64,000 nt of DNA from Cydia pomonella (GCF_033807575.1 NC_084704.1:10935056-10999055); one strand, 5' to 3'. Numbered from the stretch's first letter, positions 30,877 through 42,371 are shown. Translations and numbers: made by a program. Notes: a model not told the origin generated them from the sequence alone.

Positions 30877-31015
30877 GCCGGGTCCACACCGAGCGCGCAT
30901 ATACGCGCCAGGCAATTTCCTCACGCACAGAACGGCCAGTGTATACGTGCCTCGGCCGAAGCGACGTGCGCGTTTTCCTCGCCCGAGCGGGCCGCCTCGG
31001 CCGAGGCACGTCTAT
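30877..31015. repeat. GC-rich palindromic MITE copy, right end lost
   Basis: Begins GCCGGGTCCACACCGAGCG like the copies at 187 and 31410 and contains CGCCTCGGCCGAGGCACGTC. The right inverted end is missing. Confidence 0.6.
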
Positions 31016-31200
31016 TAGCCATTTGCCTATTTACTTATATTAATATAATAGTACTAACAATCATACAGTACTTAATATAATGTTGAGACAAAAATATTGA
31101 AACAATAAGAAATGATGTTTAAAACTTTATAAGCATAACAATCAAATAAAAATATGCTTCCTTATACCTTAAAAAAAAAGTGGACATTTTTTTTGTACTA

Positions 31201-31275
31201 CGTCGGTGGCAAACAAGCATACGGCCTGCCTGATGGTAAGCAGTATCCGTAGCCTATGTACGCCTATGTGCGTGT
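31201..31275 (+). repeat. Fragment of the GTCGGTGGCAAACAAGCATA repeat
   Basis: Same core as 15736-15862, here with the GCCTGATGGTAAGCAGTATC segment. Confidence 0.6.
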
Positions 31276-31409
31276 GTGGACATATGTTTGTAAATGCATA
31301 TGAGAGCTGATGCCTACTGGGTTATTCATTGAATAAATTAAACTAGATATCTATAATATTTTAGTGTGTTTCTTTATGTTGATAGTAACACAGTAAAACA
31401 TAATCAATA

Positions 31410-31584
31410 GGCGGGTCCACACAGAGCGAGCATACGCGCGACCTATGTAGACATGCCTCGGCGGAGGTGGGGCTCGCGTTTTCCTCACCCGAGCACACCG
31501 CCTCGGCCAAGGCACGTCTACACTGGCCGGTTTATGCGTGAGGAAACTGCCTTGCGTGTATGCTCGCTCTGTGTGGACCCACCT
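31410..31584. mobile_element. 175-bp GC-rich palindromic MITE, complete copy
   Basis: Ends AGGCGGGTCCACACAGAGCG and CGCTCTGTGTGGACCCACCT are inverted repeats of about 28 bp. The core TGCCTCGGCGGAGG/CCGCCTCGGCCAAGGCA is palindromic too. AAT flanks both sides as a possible 3-bp target duplication. Confidence 0.75.
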
Positions 31585-31933
31585 AATAATTTTGAATGAG
31601 CCCGTTAATGAAACATAGAATAAGCCATTTAAACATATATTTTTTCCAATAAAGTGTGTTTGTATTAAGCTTTTGTTTCACCAAATTTGCTTGAGTAATT
31701 GTGCCAGGAAAGCAAGTGCTAAATATTACAACATTTATAGCACAAAATCAACTGACATGGTTTTTATATGTATGCTTGATAAGATGATAAAAGCTATACA
31801 AATTTTGTATGGTAATTATTTATTTTTATTACTTAAACATTAAGGATTAAACCATTATAGTTGCTTAATTTTAAAGTGCAACCAATATAAGTATGCCCTA
31901 TTAAAAGTGCATATAGATTTCAAGCTCCCAGAT

Positions 31934-32076
31934 TTACTTTTTATGAACATTTGGGGTAGTGGATTGAAATACTGATGATGCTGACATGAGATTTTCAATA
32001 TACTGCCCCAACACTTGGTTTTCAGAACGCAGCTTCAAATTCTCTTCCTTTACTGAGTCCACTCTCTGTGACAGAT
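31934..32076 (-). CDS. SCOC: SCOC, coding exon 2 (coiled coil)
   Basis: Completes the short coiled-coil protein, a small Golgi and vesicle protein that binds ARL1 and, in nematodes (UNC-69), supports axonal transport. After acceptor TATTCCCAG it reads LSQRVDSVKEENLKLRSENQ, then VLGQYIENLMSASSVFQST, and ends PNVHKK at TAA 31934. This heptad-rich block is the diagnostic, nearly invariant SCOC core. 143 nt; joins exon 1 through a codon split after one base. Confidence 0.93.
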
Positions 32077-32313
32077 CTGGGAATAAAATACATTTTATTA
32101 TTTATTTATTGACACAAAGCATATAGGTAAATTCTAGGAAATAGAGAAAACTACTTCCAAAGCTATTACTGCATAATACTATTCCAAGGTTTAATGAGCA
32201 GTCTCTGAGACTGCAAGGTAACTGTAAGTTAACTGTGTGATGTCATCAATATGAATCCAAGGATGTAAAATAGTTCAGCATAAAATGATACGGTAATTAA
32301 CAATGAATCATAC

Positions 32314-32578
32314 CATCTAAAGTGTTCTGTAGCTCTAACACCTGCGATATCAACCGCGCCTTCTCTTCCTGCTCATCTAACCCCGAGTCGGGCTCAAAAC
32401 TCTGCGGCCCATTCAGGCCAGGGCTAGAAGAACCACCAGTGTAGGAACTAGGCAACGAGTCCATTGAACGACCATGATCTAAATGATTGTTGTCTACGTC
32501 GTCTGTAATAATCACTTGCGGATCATCATCAGCTAATGGAATGTTGTCGTCGTTACACTTCTGCACTATTGACGACAT
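32314..32578 (-). CDS. SCOC: SCOC, coding exon 1 with start codon
   Basis: Starts MSSIVQKCNDDNIPLADDD at 32578. Residues 1 to 70 are acidic and low in complexity (PQVIITDDVDNNHLDHG, SYTGGSSSPGLNGPQS), then EEKARLISQVLELQNTLD begins the SCOC coiled coil. Donor GATG|GTATGA. Total product 135 residues, longer at the N-terminus than the shortest vertebrate isoforms. An ATG further upstream at 32683 is in frame, but the sequence between is not SCOC-like and is read here as 5' UTR. mRpL19 is transcribed divergently about 1.1 kb away. Confidence 0.9.
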
Positions 32579-32866
32579 TTTTGTTAAAGAATTGTTAGAT
32601 TTAAATGTTAAGTTTTTATTTATATACAATAAAAAATGAAACGTTTGGCGAAAATCAATAAGTATTTGTGATTTAGTTGTCAAGTTTGACAGTGACAGCG
32701 TAAAGGTACGTTCATAAACTTAACCTTTTTACAAGCTTTTATTTACTTTCACCTGACCGTTGTCTGTTTGTAATCAAATCTTGCAAGTTATATTTGATCC
32801 ACTTCCCGGTTTCCGATTGAGCTGAAAATTTGCATACATAATTATGTAAGTCGGGTGACAATGCAA

Positions 32867-33089
32867 TAGGGAGCGTGCATGAACTGTAGGAGACAGCACA
32901 GTGCACAGGAGCCGTCAGATTTTTGGCGCGAGGCGTAAATGTGATGTTTATTGTTCCGATGTAGCCCACAAGATGGCAGCACTTACTATGCACAAGAAAA
33001 CACGTGACGTGTAAATGTACACGTTTATGGTTACGATTCAGGCCACAAGATGGCAGACCCTCCAACGCGCACGGTCCCTATATTATGGT
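32867..33089. mobile_element. MITE with ATAGGGA-C/G-CGTGC ends between SCOC and mRpL19
   Basis: Left end AATAGGGAGCGTGCATGA, right end CGCGCACGGTCCCTATATTA; the outer bases are complementary. The termini resemble those of the arms of the inverted repeat at 5197-6692. It lies in the shared promoter interval of two divergent genes. Confidence 0.6.
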
Positions 33090-33679
33090 ACCATCGAGCT
33101 GATCTGATGATGGAGACAAGAGGTGGACATAGGAATTCTGTGATAAAACAACGCAACCTAATTGTGTTTGGGGTTTTTAGAATTGGCTCGATGAGTATTA
33201 GTTGCCTGTGGAAAGAAAAGTACAGTCAGCGATAAAAGCTTGTACCAAAAATGAAATTTTTTGCCAAAAACTTATTTGACACAAAGCCTACTCATTATTC
33301 TACATTATTCTTTTATGTAATAATTGTATAGAAGATTGCTATTGAAATTTAAATTATTTGATTACATGTTAGTATAATCAAGGAGATTTGTAGTATTATT
33401 CTTGTTATGAATCGTTTCAGAACGTAACCCATATTTATATTATTCAAGTTATATGTTTAAACGCTAAAAACATGCTATATTATGAAAATTTATTTTGCTG
33501 TGGTTCAATGACAAATTGTTTATGTCAAAAATATATGTACTAGTAAAACGTAGTGATTATATGCTCTTTGTGTACTAGTACTGCATTTAATTTGTGTTAA
33601 ACATATTATTTATTTTTATAGAGTTTCAACATAATTTCGGCATATAGTATAATCAGTTCGTATTTAATACAATTTAACT

Positions 33680-33767
33680 ATGGCTCTTGCCATTAGAAAA
33701 AGTAGAACTGATTTATTCACCGCAGCCAAATGGCTGGCTCGGAGAGGTTATAATCAAGTTAATAACG
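33680..33767 (+). CDS. mRpL19: mRpL19, coding exon 1 with start codon
   Basis: Starts MALAIRKSRTDLFTAAKWLA; basic and nearly free of acidic residues, as expected for a mitochondrial import signal. Donor AACG|GTATAT; one base carried over. First of six exons that join without a frame break to give 310 residues. Confidence 0.85.
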
Positions 33768-33825
33768 GTATATTTATTTCTTAATTTTAGTTGCCACAAC
33801 TTATATTATTTAAACTTTTTTGTAG

Positions 33826-34059
33826 ATTGCCGTTTTCTTTCAAGCCTTCCAGAGAAGGCCGAAGCAGTTCCAGATGAGAAGCCAAGGAGAATGGGACGGA
33901 AGCCTGGAAACCGGAATGCAGCTTTAGAGTTCCGTCATGCTTACCCTGAATTTTTGCCCGATCCTAATCCTAAATGGCGTAACAGCTTAAGGGAGAAGTT
34001 GGAGAGAGCTGATATGCTGAAAAGGAGAAATCAGATTGATATTCCAGAGTTTTATGTTG
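33826..34059 (+). CDS. mRpL19: mRpL19, coding exon 2
   Basis: Acceptor TTTTTTGTAG. Reads CRFLSSLPEKAEAVPDEK, then FRHAYPEFLPDPNPKWRN and ERADMLKRRNQIDIPEFYVG. The YPEFLPDP...IDIPEFYVGS stretch is typical of animal mitochondrial L19. Donor GTTG|GTATGT. An earlier AG at 33790 would bring a stop, so 33826 was chosen. Confidence 0.92.
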
Positions 34060-34194
34060 GTATGTAAGCAAAATACGTCTTTGTATGTAACATGGCCCAT
34101 TACTTACAATACTTTTGCAATTACACTTCCAAACATTATAATACTGAATACAGTAGTTTATGTTGGCCTAAACAGATTTTCTCTGTGTTTTCAG

Positions 34195-34337
34195 GCTCTA
34201 TTTTAGCAGTGACCATAACAGATCCACATGCTCAGGGCAAGATCAATCGCTTTGTGGGCATCTGTATTGAAAGGAAAGGCTGTGGTTTAAGGGCAGAGTT
34301 TATTTTGAGAAATGTCATTGATCATCAGGGAATAGAG
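34195..34337 (+). CDS. mRpL19: mRpL19, coding exon 3 (bL19 core), duplicated donor region
   Basis: Encodes the bL19 SH3-like core: GSILAVTITDPHAQGKINRF, VGICIERKGCGLRAEF and ILRNVIDHQGIE. Mitochondrial L19 is a large-subunit protein at the subunit interface. Acceptor TGTTTTCAG. The donor GAG|GTAAGC at 34337 lies in a 48-bp tandem duplication (period 34298 to 34346), which gives a second identical donor at 34385. Use of the second adds 16 residues in frame. The proximal site restores the normal family sequence and was chosen. Confidence 0.92.
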
Positions 34338-34429
34338 GTAAGCAAGTTTATTTTGAGAAATGTCATTGATCATCAGGGAATAGAGGTAAGCAAGGATACA
34401 ATATGTGAAGTTGTACAATAATATTATAG

Positions 34430-34906
34430 TACCTGGGCGACCGAGTTTTGCTCGGTTATAACTATTTATTGTAATATGGTGGTGTATAGGTGATAATCTT
34501 AACTACATTTTTTTACAAAATTAAACTTGTCTAAAACAATAAAAATTAAAAAATTAAATATAAACTTGAACATATAAAAAAAAACAAAAGCTAGTCACCG
34601 GGCGAAATTCGAACACTTGTTTCTAGACCAGCGGTGGCAGTATGGTTCCATTTTTATCACTTGTCAATATGTCCGTCATTTTCGCGCTTACATACTGGTT
34701 AGAACGTGACAGGCATGGTGACAAATGATAAAGAGCCGACCATCTTAGCCCTACTGACGGACAGTGGCTGGCAACACGAAATTAGCGACCATATTCTGCG
34801 TCGCGTTTTCCCAAACATAAGACTAATCTAGATCGATTGTTTACCCCCAAAAACCCCCATATACCAAATTTCAGCGAACTCGTTAGAGCCGTTTCCGAGA
34901 TCCCTG

Positions 34907-34939
<33 letters not shown>

Positions 34940-34970
34940 AGAATTGCTCGTTTAAAGATATAAAATTATT
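34430..34970 (+). repeat. Dispersed repeat in mRpL19 intron 3 with an AT microsatellite
   Basis: Begins ACCTGGGCGACCGAGTTTTG and ends near CAAGAATTGCTCGTTTAAAG after (AT)n at about 34908-34937. I know this arrangement as a common lepidopteran non-autonomous repeat; class uncertain. Confidence 0.55.
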
Positions 34971-35021
34971 TATTTGATTAACAACTTGCCTTTCACAATA
35001 GTAATATTTATATTTTTTAAG

Positions 35022-35201
35022 GTTCGCTATGAGCTGTATGACCCCACCATTCAAAAGATCCAAGTGCTACGTCTTGAGAAGCGCCTTGATGACAAACTGC
35101 TGTACTTGAGGGATGCTCTACCAGAGTACAGCACATTCCCAACTGACATGGATCCGGAGATCTGCCCAGAGGGGACTCCTGTGCCTATTAATCCCGTTCA
35201 G
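35022..35201 (+). CDS. mRpL19: mRpL19, coding exon 4
   Basis: 180 nt, phase 0 at both ends. Reads VRYELYDPTIQKIQVLRLEK, RLDDKLLYLRDALPEYSTF and DPEICPEGTPVPINPVQ. YELYDPTIQKI.VL.LEKRLDD is the most diagnostic bL19m stretch. Acceptor TTTTTTAAG, donor CAG|GTATGG. Confidence 0.93.
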
Positions 35202-35317
35202 GTATGGTTTTTTTTGTACAATGAAGTGTGTTAAAAAATGTACTGTACATATGGTGCTACCTTCCTGTTAGTGCAGGAATAAGCACTTTCCGTGCCTATG
35301 TTGAAAATTTAAAGGGC

Positions 35318-35678
35318 CATATATACAGTGTGTAGAGCTATGGAAAGAAGCATCTTAAAGAGAAGAAGAATTGACAAAATAAGTAACAAGGATTTAAGAG
35401 ACAAAACAGGATTTACTGATGTGACATACAAAACAAAACAACTGAAATGGAAGTGGGCTGGACATACTATTAGAGGAGGAGATAAATGGAGTAAAATTAT
35501 AACACTATGGCATCCTAGAGGACATAAAAGAAACAGAGGTAGGCAATTTAAAAGATGGTCCGATGAAATAGAAGACATGGCTGGAAGGACTAAAACATGG
35601 ACCAGATTAGTGCAAAATAAGGAAGAGTGGAGAAGATTAGGGGAGGCCTTCGCCCAAAGGCACAAAGAATCGGTTATC

Positions 35679-35714
<36 letters not shown>

Positions 35715-35720
35715 TGTGTC
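35318..35720 (+). mobile_element. 5'-truncated RTE LINE fragment in mRpL19 intron 4
   Basis: Encodes the C-terminal tail of an RTE reverse transcriptase (LKWKWAGHTIRGG, GRQFKRWSDEIEDMAGR, WRRLGEAFAQRH) and ends in (AT)n at about 35680-35711. ATATACAGTGTGT occurs at both edges, a target duplication of about 13 bp. Inserted in the sense direction of the host gene. Confidence 0.85.
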
Positions 35721-35933
35721 CCTAGCCATTGGACAAAGCCGAAATGTACATTTGCATTAGGGTATATAGAACCAGTGTACAAAGTATCATAACAACCGGT
35801 GTAGCGGTTTCGAAGAAATTAACAAATTACCATTTTTTACTTTGGAGCAGCCTGTATGTGTTAGTAACTCCTAAGGTAATATCCTCAAAGAATAGTATGG
35901 AATCTTCTTCAACCGTTTTGATTATTTTTCATT

Positions 35934-37100
35934 TATTTATTTAATCTTTATTGCACAAAAGAAAACCTTATAGTACAAAAGGCGACTTAATGCCATGAGG
36001 CATTCTCTACCAGTCAACCTTTAGGCAAAGCAGAGAGATTTTGGGCGGTCCTACTTTAACAACAACAATCAAATATTATACAATAACATACCATACATAT
36101 ATAATAGATACATACTTAAATATACATACTTATATTTCTTATAATATATACATAAATAACGACAAAACATAATTATAGAGCTTACACATACATTATTATT
36201 TTTTCATTCTGCTAGCGAAGAAAGCACGTAAGGATTTTTTAAATGCAAACTTATTTTGAGCATTTTTGATGCCGTAGGGAAGTCCGTTCCAAAGACGGGC
36301 CGCATGCATGGAAAACGAATTCGACATGAACCCAGTGCGGTGAAGAGGGATAGATAGAGACATATTGCCGGAAGAGCGAAGTTGACGGTCCCGGGTAACG
36401 CCGTAGTATTGAAATAGAGACTTAAGGTATTCAGGAGAATGAGGATCATGTAACACAGAAAAAAGAGTACACAACATGCGAACATTGCGTCGTTGACGAA
36501 TGGGGAGCCAGCCAAGCTGGGAACGAAAAGATGAGACATGATTATATTTACGAAGGCAAAAAATGAAGCGAATGCAGTTATTGAGTAGCCGATCCAATTT
36601 GTCGAGAAGTTCTTCATTTAAGTCCGGATAACACACATCACCATAATCAATAATGGGCAGGATAAGGGAATTAATTAATAAAACTTTGGTTTTGATAGGC
36701 AGGAAGTGCTTAAATTTATTAAGAGCGTGAAGGGAACCCATGACCTTTTGACTGATCTCAGTAACCTGTGCTCTCCAACTCAGAGTACTATCTAAAAGAA
36801 CACCCAGATCTTTAACACTTTGACTGAACCTTATTGGAGTGCCGTCAAAACTTACTGGTGTTATCGCGTCCAAGTCTATTCTTGCAAGCTGTCTGGATGG
36901 CCTGGCACTTGGAAGGATTTACAAAAAGGCTGAACTTTTTTGACCACTGCTGGATATGTGAAAGGTCCAGGTTAAGTTTGTCAATGCAAATCTGAAGATC
37001 AGTCACGGGACACTGGTCGTAGAGTTGCAGATCATCAGCATACATTATATTTATGACACTAATAACCTTCTGACTTTTGAAAAATGGCATCATTATCAAA
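35934..37100 (-). mobile_element. 5'-truncated CR1-like LINE in mRpL19 intron 4
   Basis: On the minus strand a first frame has the RT catalytic box MYADDLQLYDQ near 37030. A second frame follows (VKDLGVLLDSTLSW, LLINSLILPIIDYGD, LNNCIRFIFCLRKYNHVS, ARLWNGLPYGIKNAQNK) and ends at 36196. The two frames are shifted relative to each other. The 3' tail toward 35934 has ATTGCACAAAAG and TTTATTTATTTAA motifs as in CR1-type elements. It is antisense to mRpL19. Confidence 0.85.
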
Positions 37101-37506
37101 TATTTCGAACCGCTTGTATCATGAATAACTATTTTTACATGTTTTGGTCAGGTCTGATTGTGTAATACCCTAGTTGATTTTCTTGGATTCCATGAAATAT
37201 TTTCATGATATATTATTTGGTGGTGAAAAACCATAATTGGAACTTAGACCAAAGACCAAATCTGACTTAAGACAATTATTAGTCTTTGCTGTTGTTGTAC
37301 AATTTTTAAAACCTTCATTGTTAACCTCTAGGGTCCCACGGTCCTAATACTAGTGCATATTAGACATATTACGTGCTATGAAATTTAAATCATGATTAGA
37401 TGGAACAAAGTTGCTTTTGTTGTGTATCATTTGATTTTAAAGAGAATCAAATTCAAGATAATAATACTGTATATAATTAAACTTGATGCTCTTGTAATAT
37501 TTTTAG

Positions 37507-37661
37507 GTAAAACTGAAACCAAGACCATGGCTCGAAAGATGGGAGAGGCAAGATCTTAAAGGAGTGTCTAATATTGAAGAATATTTAAAGGAGAAAGACA
37601 GAGTTAGGCGAGAACTGAGGAAGACCCCATGGGAGAAATATGATTTGATGAAGCAGTACAG
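37507..37661 (+). CDS. mRpL19: mRpL19, coding exon 5
   Basis: Acceptor ATTTTTAG. Reads VKLKPRPWLERWERQDLKG, VSNIEEYLKEKDRVRREL and KTPWEKYDLMKQYR; two bases carried over. The KP.PW..RWER motif is typical of L19m. Confidence 0.92.
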
Positions 37662-38066
37662 GTACATTTTGATTAATTATAGATCTTGAGTTTTATAAAT
37701 AAACCTTCATCACTAAGACTGTAGTGACCTTGTCTAAGAAACGTCCAGACGTTTGAATCCAGGTAATACCCCACAAGCCAGTTACAGTCTTCTATGACCA
37801 AGTTCATCTCTGCCCAAGGGGCATTTCATGAATATTAGTTCCTTGGTTGTGGATGTATTTTTTATCAAAGTATATTAGTAAGTAAGTAGTTACATTTAAT
37901 TACGTAAATCTAACACTATGCTATTTTGTGGTAAGTTGACCTGTGTATCTAACACTATGCTATTTTGTAGTAGGTTGTGTAAATTGACCTGTGTAAGTCC
38001 CCAAATATTTATTTTAATTATGTTCATTAAGATTTATATAAAGTATAAGTATATATAATTTTCCAG

Positions 38067-38199
38067 AAAAACTATCCCCGAAGAAGACCAAAGCGAAATA
38101 TGGGGTGAAGTGTACAATCAACTGCATCAGCTGCAAATAACGCGCAAGAAGACATATAGAAAACGCACACTTAGTGCACCAAAACCGCAGCTTGGATAA
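38067..38199 (+). CDS. mRpL19: mRpL19, coding exon 6 with stop
   Basis: Acceptor AATTTTCCAG. Reads KTIPEEDQSEIWGEVYNQLH, QLQITRKKTYRKRTLSAPK and PQLG before TAA. Basic C-terminus suits rRNA binding. AATAAA follows at 38237-38242, so the 3' UTR is short. Confidence 0.92.
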
Positions 38200-38236
38200 C
38201 TGTTATGTATGAATCTTAGTTTTTAGATATAAAATT

Positions 38237-38242
38237 AATAAA
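38237..38242 (+). terminator. Polyadenylation signal of mRpL19
   Basis: AATAAA 38 nt after the stop codon. Confidence 0.65.
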
Positions 38243-38611
38243 GCAATACAAATATTATGTTATGTTATAGTTTAAATTATCCCTATGGGGTACGTTAGCA
38301 ACTGTCAAAGGTTGTAAAATGCCACCAGCTTAGGTTTTACCTGTCTCTAGTTTTGTTTGTTCTAGATTTGGCTAAGCAGTTCATAAAATTCCAAAATAAA
38401 ACAAGAATTTGATACTATTTCCCTGGGATAGGCGCACAATCTATGCTGGCGCCTTTTGTAGACGTACAATATGTATAGACATGAAATGGTAGAGCCAGCA
38501 GATGACTGACCGAGATGCTCTTATGGAGCTTTCAATAGGAGTAGCAGAGAAAGCGCTATGATTGTTTGTCCCGGTCACAGCATCATATATTTTTATTCCC
38601 CACTATAAATT

Positions 38612-38765
38612 TTAGTAAGTAAGTAATAAGTAAGTAAATATTCTTTATTGTGCACCATACATTTAAAAATAGACAGGAAATGAAAAAAACGCGTAAAAGT
38701 TAGGTAACAACAGGCGGTCTTATCGCTAAGAAGCGATCTCTTCCAGACAACCTTTGATTTTAGTA
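38612..38765 (-). mobile_element. LINE 3' tail fragment (CR1-like)
   Basis: ATATTCTTTATTGTGCACCA followed by GGCGGTCTTATCGCTAAGAA and TCTTCCAGACAACC. The same pattern is seen in the 3' region of the CR1-like copy at 35934. Only the tail is present. Confidence 0.55.
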
Positions 38766-38992
38766 TCGCTTATGGTGGGCAACAAATAACCCGACCAAAT
38801 TATGTTTGGTCTGGTTTAATTACGTAGATTGTTTTTGGTATGTTGTCAGGAATCTTAAAACGTGTATTTAATTTGGCGCATTGCGTATGTTCTGTTCCTC
38901 ACGGGCGCCGCACGCGTATAGCACATCTAGTTGATCTTACCATCTATTAGCCCACCAAAAAAAGTTAAAGGTCCCTTATTTTGGTTTTTCGT

Positions 38993-39082
38993 AAAAAACT
39001 CGTAAACGCAAATAATCTATATGAAATTGCCTACATTCTTGTAGGCAATTTCATATAGATTATTTGCGTTTACGAGTTTTTT
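38993..39082. repeat. Perfect hairpin, 42-bp stem with 6-nt loop
   Basis: 38993-39034 is the exact reverse complement of 39041-39082; the loop is ATTCTT. It forms the outermost left unit of the palindromic array. Confidence 0.9.
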
Positions 39083-40636
39083 TACACTTTTTCGGTACAC
39101 TTTTATTCCGTACACTTTTTCGCTAGGATCAACATTTAAAAATATATTAAAGCGGGAAACTTAATTAAAATAAAATCAATTCTAATGTTCCTTTTCTTTC
39201 GTTTTTCGTAAATAATTTGTATGGTATGACCCATAGCAAAAAAAAAAAATGTCTAGTACATAAATAATTACCATGAATTTTTCTACAAGAAGCATATATG
39301 TATAACACTTATCGCTAGAATCAACATTTAAAAAGATACTAAAGCGGGAATATTAATAATAATCAATTTTAAAGTCGCTTCTTAGTTTATCGTAAATAAT
39401 TCATAAATGGCAGCTCATACCAAAACAGGTTCTTATACATTATTTATTTATTAACATAATATTTCCTACAAAAAACATTAAGAAAACTTTTCTCTAGGAT
39501 CAATATTTAAAACAATATTAAAGGGGGAAAGTAAATCACAAACAATTCACAGGTCCCTATTTTTTACTTTTTCGTAAATTACTCGTAAACGGTGGCCCAT
39601 TGAAAAAAAAATTATACATAAATAAATAAAAAATCTACAATAAAGGTTGTGTACATTTTGTGGCTAGGATCAATATTTAATGAGATATTAAAGGGGGAAT
39701 GTTAATTTTAATCAATTTCCTGGTCCTTTTTTTAGTGTTCGCAAATAACTCAATAAACATTTAGAACAGTCTTCCCTGGGATCAATATTTAAAAGATGAA
39801 GGGGGAAAGTTAATTACAATGAATCCTCAGGTGTATTTTTTAGTTTTTCGTAAATAATTTGTAAAGTATAACCTAAAGCAATATTTTTTATATCTAATCA
39901 ATTAAAATTAAATTCTCTACACAAGACATTGCGAACACTTTTCCCTAGGATCAACATTTATTAAGCTTTTAAAGCGAGAAACACAAATAATGTGTAGTAA
40001 TGATCAAAATTAACTTTCGCTGTTTAATATCTCAATAATATTGATCCTAACGAAAAAGAGAAATCTTTTTGTAGAAAATTTAAAGTTAAGTATTTATGTT
40101 TAACATTTTTTTTTTTGCACTGGAGCACCGATTACGAGTTATTTACGAACAACTAAAAAAAAGTACCCATGAATTGATTGTAATTAACTTACCCCCTATA
40201 ATATCTTCTTAAATATTGATTCTAGGGAAAAGTGTTCAGAATGGTTTTTGCAGAAAATATTATGTGCATTATTTATGTATAAGATCGTGTTTTGTTATGG
40301 GCTACCGTTTACGAGTTACTTGCGAAAAACTAAAAAGGGACTTTAAAATTGATTATTTATTAACATTCCCGCCTTAGTATTTTTTTAAATAGATCCTAGC
40401 GAAAAGTGTTCTAAATGTTTCTTATAGACAATTGTATAATAATTATTTATGCTTAAGACATTTTTTTGCTATGGGTCATAGTTTACAAATTATTTACGAA
40501 AAAGTAAAGAAAAGGAACCTATGAATTGATTTTAATTATTAATAATATTTTTTTTTATTGTTCAAAACATAGATGGTACATATGCAGTTGGAGCCCTGGA
40601 GACTGCGTTAGTTTACACTGTGTTGCAGCCCCAGTG

Positions 40637-40831
<195 letters not shown>

Positions 40832-40972
40832 TAATCCGAACACCCAAATAATCCCTGAATTAATATTTTCTCAGTCTCATCATAATTCATATTAGATAAC
40901 CATGTCCAAATTGTCTTTTTGGAAGCATGATTAGATAATGTTTTTAAAGTTCTATTTCTGTTTTACTATATA

Positions 40973-41620
40973 TTAATAAGGCGTTATATTGATATTGCGT
41001 CTGGCAAATTTAGTTTTGCATTTCGAAAGAGGACATCTCTCAATACGATTGTGGGATGTCGATAACATTGGGACTACTTTGCGGTGATATCTTCTTAGGC
41101 ATTGCATAATATACAATTTACGAATCGTGGGAACCATAGCCATGTTATATAAATCGGCAGTGGGATAGCGGAAAGGTAGGTATAACATGACCTTTAAGAA
41201 AGCTCGCTGAGCTCTTTCTACCTCTAACATGTGAGTCTTAACAGCACCACCCCAAGAGCAAATACAGTACTTCACAAATGCATTCACCTAGTGCTTTATA
41301 TGTTTTAATTAACAATTGTTTGTTTGCCATGCTTCTTAGATTTCTGAAAGCATAAGTACATGAGTTTTCGAACTCTAGAAGCAACAACAGTAATGTGATG
41401 ATTCCACTTAATTTTGGGCATCGATCTGTACTCCTAGGTATTTGAGATGATCAGTACGTTTCAAAAGGGCACAATTACTACAGTCCATGGATATATTTCT
41501 GTTGCATGGGTAAGTGTGTATAGTCACTTTAAAATCTTTCCCTGGTTTAGTGGCTGCTGTTTTACTAAAACAAATGTAATATGTTTTGGTTATATTGAGT
41601 GAGAGCAAAGAATCTTCCAA
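40973..41620 (-). pseudogene. Decayed non-LTR reverse transcriptase fragment
   Basis: Two minus-strand frames: 41408-41620 with NITKTYYICFSK and LKYLGVQIDAQ (the strand after the RT catalytic box), and 40973-41287 with FVKYCICSWGGA, LEVERAQRAFLKVM and LPFRYPTADLY. Order fits the C-terminal RT part of a LINE. Frames are broken by stops. It interrupts the right arm of the palindromic array. Confidence 0.75.
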
Positions 41621-42317
41621 TCAAGAGGTGACTAGTCTAAGCCCATTTTCTGCAAGTGCAATTAACTTTCCCTCTTTAATATCTTTTTAAATATTGATCC
41701 TTTCAAAAAGAGTACTGAATATTTTTCGTAGAAAATTTTGAGCACATTATTTACGTTTAACAGCGTTAATTTTTTGCTATTTGCCACCGTTTACTAATTA
41801 TTTACGAAAACATAGAAAAATGGACCTCAAATTGATTTTAATTAACTTTCCCGCTTCAATATATTTTTAAATGTTGATCCTAGCGAAAAGTGTACTGAAT
41901 CTTTCTTGTAGGCAATTTTATATAGAGTATTTGCGTGAAAGAACATTTTTTGCTATGGGCCACCGTTTACGAGTTATTTAAGAAAAACTAAAAACAGGGA
42001 CCTTTAAACCCCCCTCTACCCGTTAGCGCCACCCCCATCCATCAGTACCTACTTTCAGTTCAGTATGTTATGTAAGGTACCTTTATCAACAACTATGCCA
42101 AAATTCGCTTATACACGAATTATTTCCCCGTTTTTTCCTTCGTTTGGTGGCCTATATGGTAAAATACTTCAATCGGCCAACCCCATTTGTGTGCAAACAC
42201 TGTAAACGCAAAAACTTTACCATAATAAGTAGATATCACCAGTTAGGAAGCTCCAAGAGCCACAAATGATTTCAGGGGTCTAGAACGCTCAAATGTTTAT
42301 TTTTTGGGTCACTTAAA

Positions 42318-42371
42318 GACTAGCTCTAAAGAGCCGCATGCGGCTCGCGAGCCGCGGTTTGCAGACCCCTA
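42318..42371 (-). mobile_element. Possible hAT transposon terminus
   Basis: On the minus strand it reads AGGGGTCTGCAAACCGCGG followed by CTCGCGAGCCGCATGCGGCT, a form seen at many hAT element ends. The partner end was not found. Confidence 0.4.

Noticed and set aside
32579..32683. Upstream in-frame ATG for SCOC
   Set aside because: The added 35 residues are AT-rich and unlike SCOC; the ATG at 32578 gives the usual start of the acidic N-terminus.
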